Positions 34,875 through 47,022 are shown, counted from the stretch's first letter. The stretch is 64,000 bases of DNA from Macrotrachela quadricornifera (GCA_022393335.1 JAJEKB010020941.1:174938-238937); one strand, 5' to 3'. Numbers and translations: made by a program. The notes: generated by a model from the letters alone, not told the origin.

Positions 34875-36480
34875 TATTGGATCAATGAATCAGGAAATTA
34901 TTTCATTCTCAGCAGAAATGGATCATCTCCATAAGATTGCATATATACAGCAGAGATGGAAAATATATAAATATGTAGAAACATGAAAAGAAAGGAGAAG
35001 AAGAGAAAAATATATATCTATAATATATTATTTGAAACTGCACATACACTGAAATTCAAGGAGAAATCCTTTTTTTTAAGATGAAATGGTTCAATAAGAG
35101 AACGAAAGAATGATAAAGAAAAAAAAAAGATACATATAATCTATTATTTCATATTGTACATGCATTTAAACTCAAGTCAATCTTTAAAACTTTTTTCACA
35201 ATTGGAGCAAACAAAAATTAGATTTTACCATTAATAACTTCTAAAATAATTCTTGTCTCAAAAAATGAATGAAGAAAAAGTTGGTGGTATCAATACTGTA
35301 CAAAAAATAATTAAACAAACGGAACAAATCGCATCACTCCCCACCAAAAGAAGCAAAATCGAAAGCATAGTTGATAAGTACGGAAAAAAACAAACACGAT
35401 GCAAACTATTCCAACCAACACAAAGCTCTACTGTTACACATAAAGATCATTAACTATACTTGTCGAGCACCAAAACTATTTGCTTCTTACAACCCATCGG
35501 TTGTTTAGCGTCTTTGTCATGTTCGAATATAGTTGTCAAAAGAAACTCTCATTTCTCTCTACTTCTTTTCCAATTCGCCTTATATTTGCAGAAATGAATG
35601 ATGCATTACTCATACTATCTAATCAAATCTACTGCAACAGACGACTTCTGCTAGTGCGTATCCTTCACATGAAAAAAAATGCAAATGCATTTCTCTCTAT
35701 GTGTTTCATTTCTGCTAGAAAAAGTGACTTCTCCTGAGACATACCCTTAAGATGGGAAAAAACGCCAATGCATTACACTCTTTTAGTTTTCCATTTCTGC
35801 TCAAAAGAATCTATTTCTCCTTGGACATACCTGTAAGATGGAAGAAAAAGTAAACACACATTTCTCTCTATTTGCTTTCCGTTTCTGTTGTTCGATCGAG
35901 AGATAGATAAAGCATTTCTCTTAGAATTTAAAACACTTCTGCTTAGATATATTCTCTAGATGAAAAAAAAATGAATATGTGTTTCTATCTAAACATTTTT
36001 CATTTCTGTTTGTAAATCGAGACATGAATAGAGCATTTTTTCTTACAATTTGTAGTATTTATACTGGAAAAAAATGGAATTGGAATAAATTGTCCGTTTG
36101 ATAATATGAGAAGTTTGATGTTCAAAAAGAATTTCTGCTGGAAGTGGAACAATTTTCCATCGTAGTGGGGAAATAGTCGATTCCTCGCAATCGCTAAGGT
36201 TATACTATTTGAGGCGGTCTATAACTTTTTTAACCACTATGTAGAGATGACTTGTATAAATTTCCAAGAGCTATGGTAAAATGTCTCTTATAATTTTAAA
36301 TTTTAGCTAATTATGGTTTCTTTTTACATTTTCAAAACTTCAAGAAGTGAAACATATAAATTTTCAGGAGCTGTCCAGAGTAACCGTGGCATATTCATTA
36401 TTACTTCTACTTTCACTTAACAAAAAGACAGTAAGCTTTTGTAACACAATTCTTTTTTATATTGCAGCAAAATCGCTTAG
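34875..36480. other. AT-rich spacer with a loose tandem repeat
   Basis: 35640-36030 holds three or four diverged units of CATTTCTCTCTA...TTTCATTTCTGCT...AGATGGAAAAAA, 85-125 bp each. A 62-codon frame from ATG 35265 and an 85-codon frame (35480-35737) are open but unrecognised. Confidence 0.4.
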
Positions 36481-36481
36481 T

Positions 36482-36528
36482 TAAGTAGTGAAGATTATCT
36501 AATGTTGTATGATAATCTTCACTACTTA
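36482..36528. repeat. perfect 18-bp stem hairpin
   Basis: TAAGTAGTGAAGATTATC (36482-36499) and its exact reverse complement (36511-36528) surround an 11-base loop. No following T-run or gene explains it; it may be the core of a tiny palindromic repeat. Confidence 0.8.
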
Positions 36529-36829
36529 CCGCTCATCAACAAGTAATAAGTGATTTAGTTTTAAATAGAGGTAGATCATTTACATCAGATTATAGATGAA
36601 TCATCAAAAATCTGTCGCGAATATTTCACGAAGAATTACACTATATCATGTCATCTCATTAGCTACTAAGAAAGTCTCAATAATCATTGATATTAACGAT
36701 CTGTCATCAATGGTGTAAATACTGCTGTAGCCTTTAGACAGCACGTAAGACATGTTGCAAAGTTTCTGGAAACTTAGAATCATAATGTAACAGAATCTGA
36801 GCTTTTACCCATTTATTCTAGCTATCCAA

Positions 36830-39564
36830 CAATGGAAGGTCGGGAACTGATGAGCAGCTAGATTGACCTTGTTCGGATGAAATGATTACTCTCATCGAGA
36901 AAACTAACGTATTTAAAATATGAGCTGTTGATGGTGTACCCAAACAGAGATATTTAATTTTTATGTTATGCATTATGTGGGTATAGAAGTATGATAATAT
37001 ATGACCTATTAATTTAAACTTTTCATAAAATCATCAAATATTTCAAGAAGCAAGTGTTCAAAATCTTCGTGAGTATTACTAACAGTATCTAGTCTTCTTA
37101 AAATATGACTTTCTCTGTAGTTTAACAGTATCACCTTCGAAAAGAATATAAGACTAGTTTGAAAAATATTCATGCATAGATTATCTAAAGCTAAAATGCA
37201 TTGATACATCACTTTACAATGTATAGAACTGTTGACATATTTCATATCAGAAAGAAGAGAAGTATTTTTGCTCTTATCGTCAGTGGAATGTTAAAAGGTT
37301 CTAACAAATCATTGCTAACAGAGAATAAAGAAGATTTACCAATGGAATAATATAAAGAATAGTATGCGAACAGTTTCTTTTCTGTATTTCTTAATAATTG
37401 GTATTCGTAAATATCAATCAAGTGCGCATTCGAAGTAACGTTGTTTTGTAGTTCTACTACGGCTGATATTTGTGAAGATTAGCTTCGTTGATTAAGAAAT
37501 GAATTTGCTGAATATTGCGAAACATCTTCTCCATTTAACACAATTGGAATTTCGCTTTGAAGATTCATCAACAAGTACTAATGAAATTTCTGCTTCAAAA
37601 CAATTATTCGAAATTTTGAAAACATTTGAAGATGGTTACTTTGATAAACTATATACTTATCAAAGCCTCGATTTTCATGATGAATATGATGAAACTATGG
37701 ATGAAGAAGACAGTACTGGGGAAAAAGAATCAACTGATAAAGAAGAAAATATTGGTGATTATGATGAAAATGAATCATTGAATATTCAGACTAATTTTAC
37801 ATTAGAAGAGATGGAAATGATAGTAGAATGGGTTGATGAGCATCCAAATTATAAATTTGCATCTACTAAGAATAGATTTCGAAAAGTCGAATACATGTAT
37901 TAGATTGCGAGATTTACAGAATATATTATAAAGAACGGTACAAGATTAGACAAAATTAAAAAATATCAAAGAATTTATGTGGAATCAATTTTATGTGAAA
38001 AGAGCAATCGAAAAAGAAGCAATTCATGATAGTGATTTAGAACTTTTTGCAATTCAAAAAGCAAGAGAACTAAATTGGGAAGATTTCAAAGCAAGTAATA
38101 CATTTATCAAAGAATTTAAGAAAGAACATCGAATTTCATCAAGAAGGTGCAATAAACTTATTACTCGAGTTTCTTCAACCAGAAAAAAATGAGGTTTGAA
38201 AAATATATAGTTTCTCATTTGACATCGAATCTATTTATATTAGTGCGATATATATATGTATTGTAGATGCTTACGATTGGATAGAAAATCAAAGAGCTTT
38301 AATTTCTAATTATTCTTTTCATCAAATTTTAAACAGTGACCATTGTTCATCTCAACAAGAATATGTTTCGCCAAGGACTCTCTCTATCACTGGTGAAAGA
38401 ACAACTGAAGTTGCTATTAAAAAGATGAATAGTATCACGCATTCTTATACCGTGCAGCCAATTACATCAGCTAATAGTTAGTTATTTCACAAATTCTTTC
38501 TCATTCTTCAGAAAACCAAAAATGAATTGGGTAAAAGAGTAGAAAAAGATTTAATTGTACAACCAAATGTTGTAGTACGTGCCTCAAAATCTGGAAAAAG
38601 CAGCGACGAAAAACATCGCATGTTTTTAAATGAAGTTCTACGTCCTTTGGTTGGTAGAAAATTCCTTCTTTTCCTTGATTGTTGGACAACTCAAGCTGAT
38701 CTAAAAAAATTTAAAGCACTATTTCCACATCAAGGCAGTCAGTTATTAGTTTTTCCGGAAGGATCAACTGGTTATATTCAACCACAAGATCTCTTTATTT
38801 CGTTCCTGGAGATTTATTCATGAGAAAATTGAACATTAATGTTCATATTAATCGAACAGAAATGAATTTAAACAATCGTCAATATTTCATAAATATGCAT
38901 TATATCATTCACAATCAACTATCTGCTCCACAATTTAAAAACCTCATCAAGTCTGGATTTGTGCAAGCTAAAATACTCAGTGAAATCGTTGGTGAAATCA
39001 ACAAACCAAAGGAGATTTGTTTTAAATTTTATGACCTTTATTGTGCAGTTCCTGATTATGAGGAGCGAACCCTACTCATTTGCGCTTAGTGCCGAAAGCA
39101 GCTTTGCCATTATCATTTGATTGAGGATCTTCATCTTCATCTATAGTACATCCTTTGAAATATTATTTTGTATCGTTCATTGATTGATCATAAAATAAAG
39201 TGAAAAGTATCATATTAATGAATGTTGAATTTTTAAGTATAATAATCGTCAATATCCTATTCATTGCTGTTAAACTACAGAGAAAGTCATATTTTAAGAA
39301 GACTAGATACTGTTAGTAATACTCACGAAGATTTTGAACACGTGCTTCTTGAAATATTTGATGATTTTATGAAAAGTTTAAATTAATAGGTCATATATTA
39401 TCATACTTCTATACCCACATAATGCATAACATAAAAATTAAATATCTCTGTTTGGGTACACCATCAATAGGTCATATTTTAAATACGTTAGTTTCTCGAT
39501 GAGAGTAATCATTTCATCCGAACAAGGTCAATCTAGCTGCTCATCAGTTCCCGATCTTTCATTG
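36830..39564 (+). mobile_element. DNA transposon with ~297-bp terminal inverted repeats
   Basis: 36830-37128 and 39268-39564 are nearly identical inverted copies (for example TCGGGAACTGATGAGCAGC at the left, inverted at the right; CTGTTAAACTACAGAGAAAG innermost). Outermost bases are CAATGGAAGG and, read inward, CAATGAAAGA. The interior carries a decayed CENP-B/DDE-type transposase (37499-39146). No clear target duplication; the total of 2.7 kb suits a pogo/Tc1-like element. Confidence 0.85.
37499..39146 (+). pseudogene. CENP-B-HTH/DDE transposase, decayed, copy A
   Basis: Starts at ATG 37499 with an acidic exon ending in a psq-like segment (KFASTKNRFRKV). After stops and frame changes near 37904-37975, a CENP-B/Tc5-type HTH follows (IHDSDLELFAIQKAREL, then FIKEFKKEHRISSRR). 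An exon from about 38265 has the first catalytic region (HQILNSDHCSS; RTLSITGE) and ends at an intron (donor near 38478, acceptor near 38512). The next part has the second Asp (LLFLDCWTTQ) and GSTGYIQPQD. The frame then shifts near 38810 into NMHYIIHNQLSAPQF. After TAG 39087-39089 comes a Cys/His tail (CRKQLCHYH). The family is pogo-like and mobilises DNA by a DDE mechanism; this copy is dead. Confidence 0.75.
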
Positions 39565-39569
39565 TAAGA

Positions 39570-40740
39570 CTAAAAAAGACAACTACTTAAGCTAAATAAA
39601 AAGTTACTTCCTGTTCGAGTAATAATCTGATTTAGATTCACAAATCTTATCCTTCATGAAAAAACTTATACATGAAGTCATTTGAAAGAGCCCTGATTAC
39701 TTTTCTCATATCCAAAAACCAGCTCATTAATCGCAATTATTCGACAAGATCTGCCATTACGTGCAAAATCGTTAAGTTAGCGTGATCATTCGATGAATTT
39801 TTCCATTACAGTATTGATCGCCGAAAATGAAACCAATATTATGGCATCCGTTGATAGGTATTCAATCAAAGGAATAATATCTACTAAGAAGCTACATAAA
39901 GCCGATAGAATGGATTACTGAATCAGGCATCTATAATATCATTCACTATAGCAAAAAGATTCTTTGATGAAGCAGCTACTACACTCAAATAAAATTGCAA
40001 CAAACCGATAAGGTAGAAAACATCGCGAAATTAACGGAGCCTGGAATCAGCATTCCAAACCGAAAAATTCATCGATTTCTCACACTCCTCCGTCCGTATT
40101 CTTTTTCTTTCACAAACGAAACAATTTTAAATTACCGAAAAAATCTAACGATCTTTCGATCCAGGTTATGCTACTGATGCTCACCAATATTTGAAGTATA
40201 ACTGCTGCAAACGATGATTTCTCTTGTATTGCAAACATAAATTGTCTGCTTGCTTGTTTGATTGTATGTCTGCACAAGGTCAAAAAAAGATTTTATTAAT
40301 ATTTTCTATAAAACTTGACCAAAGGGTCATGGATGGCGGGAAGTTGAAATCTGAGATTAGTTTAAACAAATAAATTATTTATTATTTATTAACTAATAAT
40401 TAATCATTAATATTTCCAGCAAAACTTAACCAAAAGCTAGTCAGGGTCGAGGAATTCGAATCTGATATCAGTTTTTCTTAAATGAAGATTTATTAGCTAT
40501 TTATTAATCACTTATGTTAATACTATTAGGGAAACTTCATGGGATTCAATTAGAGAAGTGTAACTCAAGCTGGAAGTTGACCTAGAAACGCTCAATGGCT
40601 TAAAGTGCATGGGTTTCAATGACCCAGAGATGACTGACGCATGCATCCTAAGTAATTTACTGACAACAGGATTTTGATTATTCTATAGAAAGCAGCTAAG
40701 GTGTCAATTCGCGACCATTACTTTTCTTAAGAAAAAATCC
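39570..40740. other. spacer with one ~111-bp duplication
   Basis: TTAATATTT(T/C)C(T/A).(T/C)AAAACTT(G/A)ACCAAA and the following AATCTGA(G/T)AT(T/C)AG occur at about 40294-40360 and 40405-40475. Otherwise AT-rich, with no supported gene. Confidence 0.4.
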
Positions 40741-40742
40741 AA

Positions 40743-41310
40743 ATGAATAGAGTAGCATTTGTATATGTCGTGTTCTATTTGAAGTCAGTGATTCATCTAT
40801 CGGATAACAAGACTGAGCTTCTTTCCAGTCTCTTACCCTTCGTACCAAACATGCCTGTACTTCTTATAGATAACATCGCTTGTGAACTAGGACTCTCAAA
40901 GGGCACTCAGGATATTTTTCGAGAGCTCATATACAATGATCAGGAGGAGCCAGGCGCTTTCAAGGTAAAGAGCGATGTATTTCTATCAAATACCATATAC
41001 ATACAAAAACCATTATATGCACTCGTGGAAATTAATACATCACAAGTAGAAACAAATCTCGATGGTCTTCATCCTAAACTAATTCCTATTCCACTAATAA
41101 AAAAGCGATTTACTGTTTCCATTAAGCAAATCTTTGAACATCTGTTCGAACGAGTGCAAGGTGGAAAAAAAATTAGACAAGTGATTTAAGTTACAAGAAC
41201 ACAACTGTCAATTGTGCCTGCCTTCGCAATAACTACTTATAAAGCGCAAGGACTCACAATGAATAAAATCGTGGTCGACCTTCTTCCGCTCAGGATGCTG
41301 AGCTGACACG
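40743..41310 (+). pseudogene. C-terminal fragment of a Pif1/Helitron helicase
   Basis: A 148-codon frame to TAA 41187-41189 contains FVPNMPVLLIDNIACELGLS and, after a GTQDIFRELIY loop, a beta-rich region. The frame continues after the stop with PAFAITTYKAQGLTMNKI, the conserved end (helicase motif VI region) of Pif1-like helicases. It then ends at TGA 41306. The N-terminal Walker motifs are missing. Such isolated Pif1 C-termini are usually Helitron relics or degraded Pif1 copies; no Helitron end (CTRR-3') was identified. Confidence 0.7.
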
Positions 41311-41916
41311 TCTAGATGAACTTGACAGAAAGACAAAGCGAAAATATTCTTCTTTCACATTTTGAACGTGCATAAATAAATACTTTGCTATGAGTATAGT
41401 GTTATATCAAGTATATAAGACGTATCATAATTTGAAATTGTTGTAAAATAATTATCTATCTATAATCATTTTCTTTATGTACATTTATGTTAATCATTGT
41501 AGTTGTCACTTTACTTTCGTTGTATCAGATTTTTCCTATGATATCTTTTCTTGATTTCTTTTCTTATTGTCTCTTCTGTTTGATATAATTATATGGATCT
41601 TCTCATCTATATCGTTACTTACTTGGAATATCTAATCCTCTATCCAAAATATCGTAGAAATATCTACTGTTGTTGATGTAAGAGTATCTAATTTAAATTA
41701 GAAATGAACTTATATACACAATAATGTATTAAATATTCACCATCTGAAGACAACCCTTCTACGAGAAAGAGTTGAGCAAGTCTGCAGACGAGCGTTACTT
41801 GTAGTATAATTACCTGTATATATGGTAAGAAGTGGAAAATATTATATGAATGTTAGCTAAACAAGAAGAATATCTCTTTTAATCAATAATCTATGTGTTT
41901 TATTGTCAGTTCACTC
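41311..41916. other. intergenic, nothing recognised
   Basis: AT-rich sequence between the helicase relic and the following MITE. Confidence 0.35.
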
Positions 41917-42283
41917 AAAAAAATAAACGGAGAATGATAAACATTCAAAAAGGTTTATGATGCTAAAATGAGTTTATTAATGTGATTTATCCTTTGATAA
42001 GCCCTTTATTCCATTTGGAACTGTGTAAGAGTTTGTATCCCGTTGCAAACGGATATACCATCCGTTGTACCAGTTTCTATGCTAATAAAATCTTTTTTTA
42101 CAGATCAACGAGATCAGCCTTTATTTAAGTGTTTATCATGCATAATATCAAACTTGCTATTTGAGGGTCGATTTCGTTGATCTATGAAAAAAGAATTTAT
42201 TATCAAAGGGTAGATCACATAAATAAACTCATTTTAGCGTCATAAACCCTTTTTGAGGATTTATCACTCTCCATTTTTTTCTT
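41917..42283. mobile_element. ~365-bp MITE with ~85-bp inverted arms
   Basis: Left AATAAACGGAGAATGATAAA... and right ...TTTATCACTCTCCATTTTTT are inverted copies over about 85 bp. Both arms contain CTAAAATGAGTTTATT and ATCCTTTGATAA or close variants. The loop is AT-rich and non-coding. A duplicated target is not obvious. Confidence 0.7.
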
Positions 42284-42715
42284 GTATGTTGCTATCGATA
42301 AATAAAGTTAATTAAAAATCTCATTCTAAGGTCAATCTAATTGACGATAACTGTAGTTCATAGAAAAAGTAATAAAATATCAAAGCCATCAATCATAGTC
42401 CGAGTGAAAATATCATTATTCGAAGGATGTGAATATCTTCTTATTCAGCTATATGGACAAAACTTTGTGTAAGTTAATATAAAACTTCACTTGCTTCCTG
42501 GACCTGCTTTCATCCTATTTTGATTGACGTCACAATTCACTTGAGTGTTAATAAGCAGCGCAATTGTATGTCAGATGTTAATCTCAATGAGATTGTGTTA
42601 AGAGCTATTTTAAATAAAGATACATAGTTCTACATTGTAATTCTTGTTGATAAAAATATCCGGCAGAAATGTCAACATGTGTCTAATATAATAAATTTAT
42701 TAAATGTTTTTTATC
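42284..42715. other. intergenic, nothing recognised
   Basis: AT-rich, no coding signal; flanks two MITEs. Confidence 0.35.
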
Positions 42716-42723
42716 ATAGGTAG

Positions 42724-43127
42724 CAAGGGGGAAAAAGCGGATCCTGGATCCTTGGATCCTGACGGATCCTCATGGATCCTTGGATCCTGACGGATCCTCT
42801 TGGATCCTTGGATCCTGCTGGATCCTACGATAAAATGAATATATTTTAATAACACTAAGTAGTATCATTGACACATATCAATATTTTTGTAAGGCTCGAG
42901 TGGATCCAACGATACAGGTACAGCGTTCTCTTCCTTGACGTAATATCATTAAAATATATTAGTTTTATCGTAGGATCCAGAAGGATCCAAGGATCCACGA
43001 GGATCCATTAGGATCCAAGGATCCATGAGGATCCACNNNNNNNNNNCCACGAGGATCCATTAGGATCCAAGGATCCATGAGGATCCACGAGGAACCAAGG
43101 ATCCAAGAATCCGCTTTTTCCCCCTTG
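42724..43127. mobile_element. hAT-type MITE packed with GGATCC words, contains N gap
   Basis: Terminal inverted repeats CAAGGGGGAAAAAGCGGAT(C/T)C. The exact 8-bp target duplication ATAGGTAG flanks it (42716-42723 and 43128-43135), which is diagnostic of hAT-class insertion. Both halves are tandem runs of GGATCC-containing decamers (CTTGGATCCTGACGGATCCT type), inverted relative to each other. Ten N bases at 43037-43046 mark an assembly gap inside the right arm, so its true length is unknown. Confidence 0.9.
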
Positions 43128-43135
43128 ATAGGTAG

Positions 43136-43598
43136 TATTATGGAGAGAGTCGCATCAATTTATTACTGTAGTTCGTCTGATTAGAGAGTGTGTTGATGAA
43201 CGGATTAGTTTATATAACATTCTTTCTATTATTCAAGGATAATCACGGAAATTATTATATGCATTCAACTGATCAAAATCAGACTGACTCAGCATATGAC
43301 TGTCTCACAAGGGAAGGTCCCCAGGTGTGTCCCGAAGATTTCAATGAAAATGATGTGGGTTTGTTAAGTAAAGTATACCTATCTCAGGTATGAAACAATT
43401 AGCGGCTACGGCTGCTGTAATAAAAAGTTATAGCCGAAACATTTTCCAGAAAATTGACACATGTACTTCGCTATACAGATTTTTTCTTAAGAATATTTTT
43501 CTTGAGGATTTTTTTCATAAGAATTTTTTCTTCAACCACGATAGTTACAGCTGAGTTGCATGCCGTTTTATAAAGTACTAGTAGTTCAAAGTCTTTTA
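43136..43598. other. DNA left of the split DDE pseudogene
   Basis: No recognised gene; a 67-codon frame (43190-43393) is unremarkable. It probably includes the 3' end of the minus-strand DDE transposon whose C-terminal codons end at 43599. Confidence 0.3.
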
Positions 43599-43691
43599 TT
43601 AATGTTTATGATCATTTACAAAAAAGTGTTCGAAACAAAGAATACGATGGCAAAAGCTGCAGCAAATGAAAAAGTAGTCATCACACGCTAC
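43599..43691 (-). pseudogene. C-terminal end of DDE transposase copy B (left of hAT)
   Basis: Minus-strand frame entering from the hAT target duplication and ending at a stop at 43599. It carries a Cys/His-rich tail (FFICCSFCHRILCFEHFF). The matching upstream part is at 54510-55140, on the other side of the hAT element. The tail lines up with the CRKQLCHYH tail of copy A at 39090-39146. Confidence 0.65.
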
Positions 43692-45050
43692 CATAGAACC
43701 AGGGGTGCCAACTGTACCCCATTTCGGGGTACAGTACCCCATTTCGCAATTCTGTACTCCAGAAAATTTTGTACCCCTGGGGTACATATTTTGTACCCCA
43801 TTCGGGGTTATATGTCTGCGACGCGATTAACTAATCTTCTAATGAAAATAAGTTATGTTTTGTAGTAAAGTTTTGTCATTTTCATAGAGACATCTATAAT
43901 AAAATGTATTGGTAAAGAACTGATCAATAGATATTAGCATATATCTTGTTTAATTTCGTCTTAAATTATTCGGTTATACAGACTATTTTTACTATGAACA
44001 ATGAAATAAATTTTAATGAACTTTTCTTCTTTTTTAATGTCTCATTGTTTCATCATTTTTTCTTATTATATTTAACAGATACATATTGTCTCAGAAATGC
44101 ATTTAGTTTTAGATTTTCAATGATTTTGATATAATCTTCGTATGGAGTTGAACAAGAATGATGAAATTGAAATTTCTGTAGATTCAATAACAACAACAAG
44201 TGAAGAGTCTTCTGGTTTTCGAAACAAATCAAGTACCAATTTTAAAGAAAAAAAAATCAACTCATCAAAGTCAAAAAGACGTTGTATCTTCAACCAACAA
44301 TGGTTAAAAGATCCTACATATACAGAGTTTCTCAGAGAATGTCGCGTTAATAAACATTTTGCTCATTGTTCTATATGTAAATCAGATTTTTCTATTGCTA
44401 ATGGTGGTGTCTATTTGATAAATCGTCACATTGAACAAGCTAGTCATAAACGTTTAGCTGAAACTCAAGCAAAAGAAAAATGTAATGTACAACATTGATA
44501 CGCAGTATATTTTGTTGAATAAATTATTTTTTTTATTAAGCACGATCAATACACGATTTTATTCCACCATCATCAAAATTAACTAAATTAACTGCAGTTG
44601 AACTAAGTCTTGTTTACCACGGTGTTCGTCATGGATACAGTTATGTCAGTCAATCATGTACAATTGATCTTCTCAAAAAGATTTTTGATGAATCTCAAAT
44701 TGGACAAAATATCACCTGTGGTAAAACAAAAGCACGTGAATTAACAGTAAATGTTCTTGGTGAGTTAATTCTATCTCTATCACTTCCAAGAAAAAAAAAT
44801 TATCTATTAAAAGAAAAATACGAGAATTATTTAATATTTTCGTTTAAAAGACATTTATGCTCAATTTTAACTTGACTTCTTTATAAAATATACTATAATT
44901 TTAGCTCCATTTTTTACTTCGAAAATTATTGAACAAGTTAATCAATCGTTTTTCTATTCTTTGTCTTTTGATGGTTCTACCAAGGGGAACATAAAGATGT
45001 TTCCATTCATCATTAATTACTTTACAGTTCAATCTGGTATTGTAAGATCT

Positions 45051-45332
45051 TGTTAGGATCCGATGAATTGTTGAGAAAAAAAAGGAAAAAATGGTTGTTC
45101 AGTTGCAGGTTCTTGTTTTTTTTCAAAAACAAAACCCAAGTTTATTTTATAAAGAAAAACACGACCAACACGTCTGTACTATAGAAAACAACAACAGGAG
45201 AAAAAAAAATAAACAACATGAGAAAGAGGAGAGAGAAAAGAAAACAAAAATATAGTCATCTATATGATGACTTCTATATATATATATATATATAAGAAGG
45301 ATCGCCATCGACATAGATGGCGATCCCTGACA
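45051..45332 (-). repeat. 3' LTR (282 bp)
   Basis: Begins TGTTAGGATCC on the + strand and ends CCTGACA. It reads identical to the LTR at 52306-52587. It contains a TA-dinucleotide run near 45278-45294 and a short hairpin GGATCGCCATC...GATGGCGATCC near its end. Confidence 0.95.
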
Positions 45333-45350
45333 CCTCCCCCCTCACAAAGC

Positions 45351-46898
45351 TTAGAGGAAGATATCGAGCGGTAATAACTGTTCGTATAGTTGTTGATCTT
45401 CAATTGATTTGGCACCAATATAAAGTGTCGGTCCAACAGGATTGATATTGATGGGGTTGATGTTGAAGACTTGTAGGATGTTCTTTGCTGTCGTTATATC
45501 GATGTTTATTTGACGTTGAAGACCAAAATCATATCGATGACGTCTATGACGTCGACTTGAAGCTTGGTTTCTATTTTTCCGAGCAGTAACTGAACGTTTT
45601 GGTCTTTTTTTTCGTTTCTGTTGAGTTGGTGGAAGTGTAGTTGTTTCAGATGAAGGTGTTATTGTTGCAGATGAAGATGTTGGTGCTGCAAATGACGATG
45701 TTGTTGCAAATGAAGATATTGTTGCAGATGAAGGTGTTGTTATTGTAGATGGAGATATTATTGGTGCAGATGACGATGTTGCTATTTCGTCTGGTGATGG
45801 TGTTGTTATTGATGCAGAGGGTTGGATAAATGATGAGGAAGAAGGTTGACGTTCATTTACCTCATGAACTGTCCACACTTCAACATCACCATCATCGTCC
45901 TCATCTGTATCATCAAATAATATATCATGAGATCGTTGATGATGCTGTAGTTTTTTAGCTGAAAAAGAAGGAACGAATTTTTTATTTAAATATGAAAAAT
46001 ACTCTCCTAATGAATGAAATTGCTGATCATTGTTGGATTTCATTAATGAAAAATTATCATACATAAACAAGATCAGATCAAGTAACGAAAGGCAATCATT
46101 ACAGGCATAATCGATAAGACGTTGACGATATTTGGTGGAATATTGAAGATCACGATCTTTTAATTGTACATCTAATCCAAGACGCCAAGGTCGACAAGAT
46201 TCACGTTTGGATAAATATTTAAACGAGGTGTATAAAATCGCATCTTGCAAACTCCATAATTCTTTATTCATTAATTTAAATCGATTAATTTGATCAGGAG
46301 AAAACAATAATGTTGCATCATATGATGGTGCATAAATTGATAAATCTTGATTATAATCAGCTAAACGATATTCACCATTTAATGATAAAGACGATTGAAG
46401 AAAGTTATTGAACCATCCAGAGAATAATTGTTGGACATTAAAAATATTACCAGAGATAGGCCATGAAAATAAATTATAACGAAGAAAAGGTTCGAGTTCC
46501 TTTCTCAGTACGCCCCAAGTAAATAAATTCTTCTCCTTGTTAAAAACAGAACCCAAAATTTGTTGAATATAATGAAATTGATGAGAAGAAGGCGATGGTA
46601 GAAATACAATCTCGATTAATAACACAGGAACATAATCACATAATGATGAATCAACTGCTATTTGGATAATTGCAGGTTTATGACCTCTAATATCACATTC
46701 CGTGTCTAAAATGAAGTTTTGAGCATTTTGTATAATATTTAATAACATCAATAATTGATCATCAGAAGTTCTATTATGTATAAAATAAATTTGAAAAGGT
46801 TTATTTGAACGATAAGGTGGAAAATGTTGTTCGTAATATCTTTCTTTTTCTTCATGTTTTCCCATTTTAAACCAGCAGACAAAATATAATGATAACAC
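45351..46898 (-). CDS. ORF3: DEDDy-type 3'-5' exonuclease-like protein
   Basis: Up to 515 codons; the more likely start is the internal Met (MGKHEEKE) at 46865. An RNase-D/DnaQ-like fold is indicated by the ExoI motif FILDTECD (D65, E67) followed by AIIQIAVDSS. A likely ExoII region lies around 180-195, and the ExoIII motif is YACND (Y264, D268), i.e. the YxxxD signature of DEDDy exonucleases. Residues ~355-430 are a Ser/Thr/Pro-rich linker and ~430-465 a Lys/Arg-rich stretch (KRKKRPKRS; SSRRHRRHR) that could direct nuclear entry or bind nucleic acid. It lies 3' of pol, where other elements carry env. DEDDy ORF3s have been described for bdelloid LTR and Penelope-like retroelements, matching this arrangement. 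Confidence 0.8.
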   Translation of the reverse strand: MLSLYFVCWFKMGKHEEKERYYEQHFPPYRSNKPFQIYFIHNRTSDDQLLMLLNIIQNAQNFILDTECDIRGHKPAIIQIAVDSSLCDYVPVLLIEIVFLPSPSSHQFHYIQQILGSVFNKEKNLFTWGVLRKELEPFLRYNLFSWPISGNIFNVQQLFSGWFNNFLQSSLSLNGEYRLADYNQDLSIYAPSYDATLLFSPDQINRFKLMNKELWSLQDAILYTSFKYLSKRESCRPWRLGLDVQLKDRDLQYSTKYRQRLIDYACNDCLSLLDLILFMYDNFSLMKSNNDQQFHSLGEYFSYLNKKFVPSFSAKKLQHHQRSHDILFDDTDEDDDGDVEVWTVHEVNERQPSSSSFIQPSASITTPSPDEIATSSSAPIISPSTITTPSSATISSFATTSSFAAPTSSSATITPSSETTTLPPTQQKRKKRPKRSVTARKNRNQASSRRHRRHRYDFGLQRQINIDITTAKNILQVFNINPININPVGPTLYIGAKSIEDQQLYEQLLPLDIFL

Positions 46899-46969
46899 TG
46901 GGAATAATCAAATACCACCACCAGATAACAATATATCAATAACACTAAGCGAATAACACCACCAGTTAA

Positions 46970-47022
46970 TAATAAGTATATATATATATATTCTTTTTTT
47001 TTTTTTTTTTTTTTTTTTTTTC
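46970..47022. repeat. (TA)n plus poly(T) run
   Basis: A TA-dinucleotide run is followed by an uninterrupted run of about 32 T between pol and ORF3 (poly(A) in the element's sense). The A-run in the sense strand could act as an internal signal, or be assembly-sensitive. Confidence 0.8.

Noticed and set aside
43560..43865. Plus-strand 101-codon frame with a hydrophobic start
   Set aside because: It overlaps the minus-strand DDE transposase tail and then enters the hAT end; it is a shadow frame.
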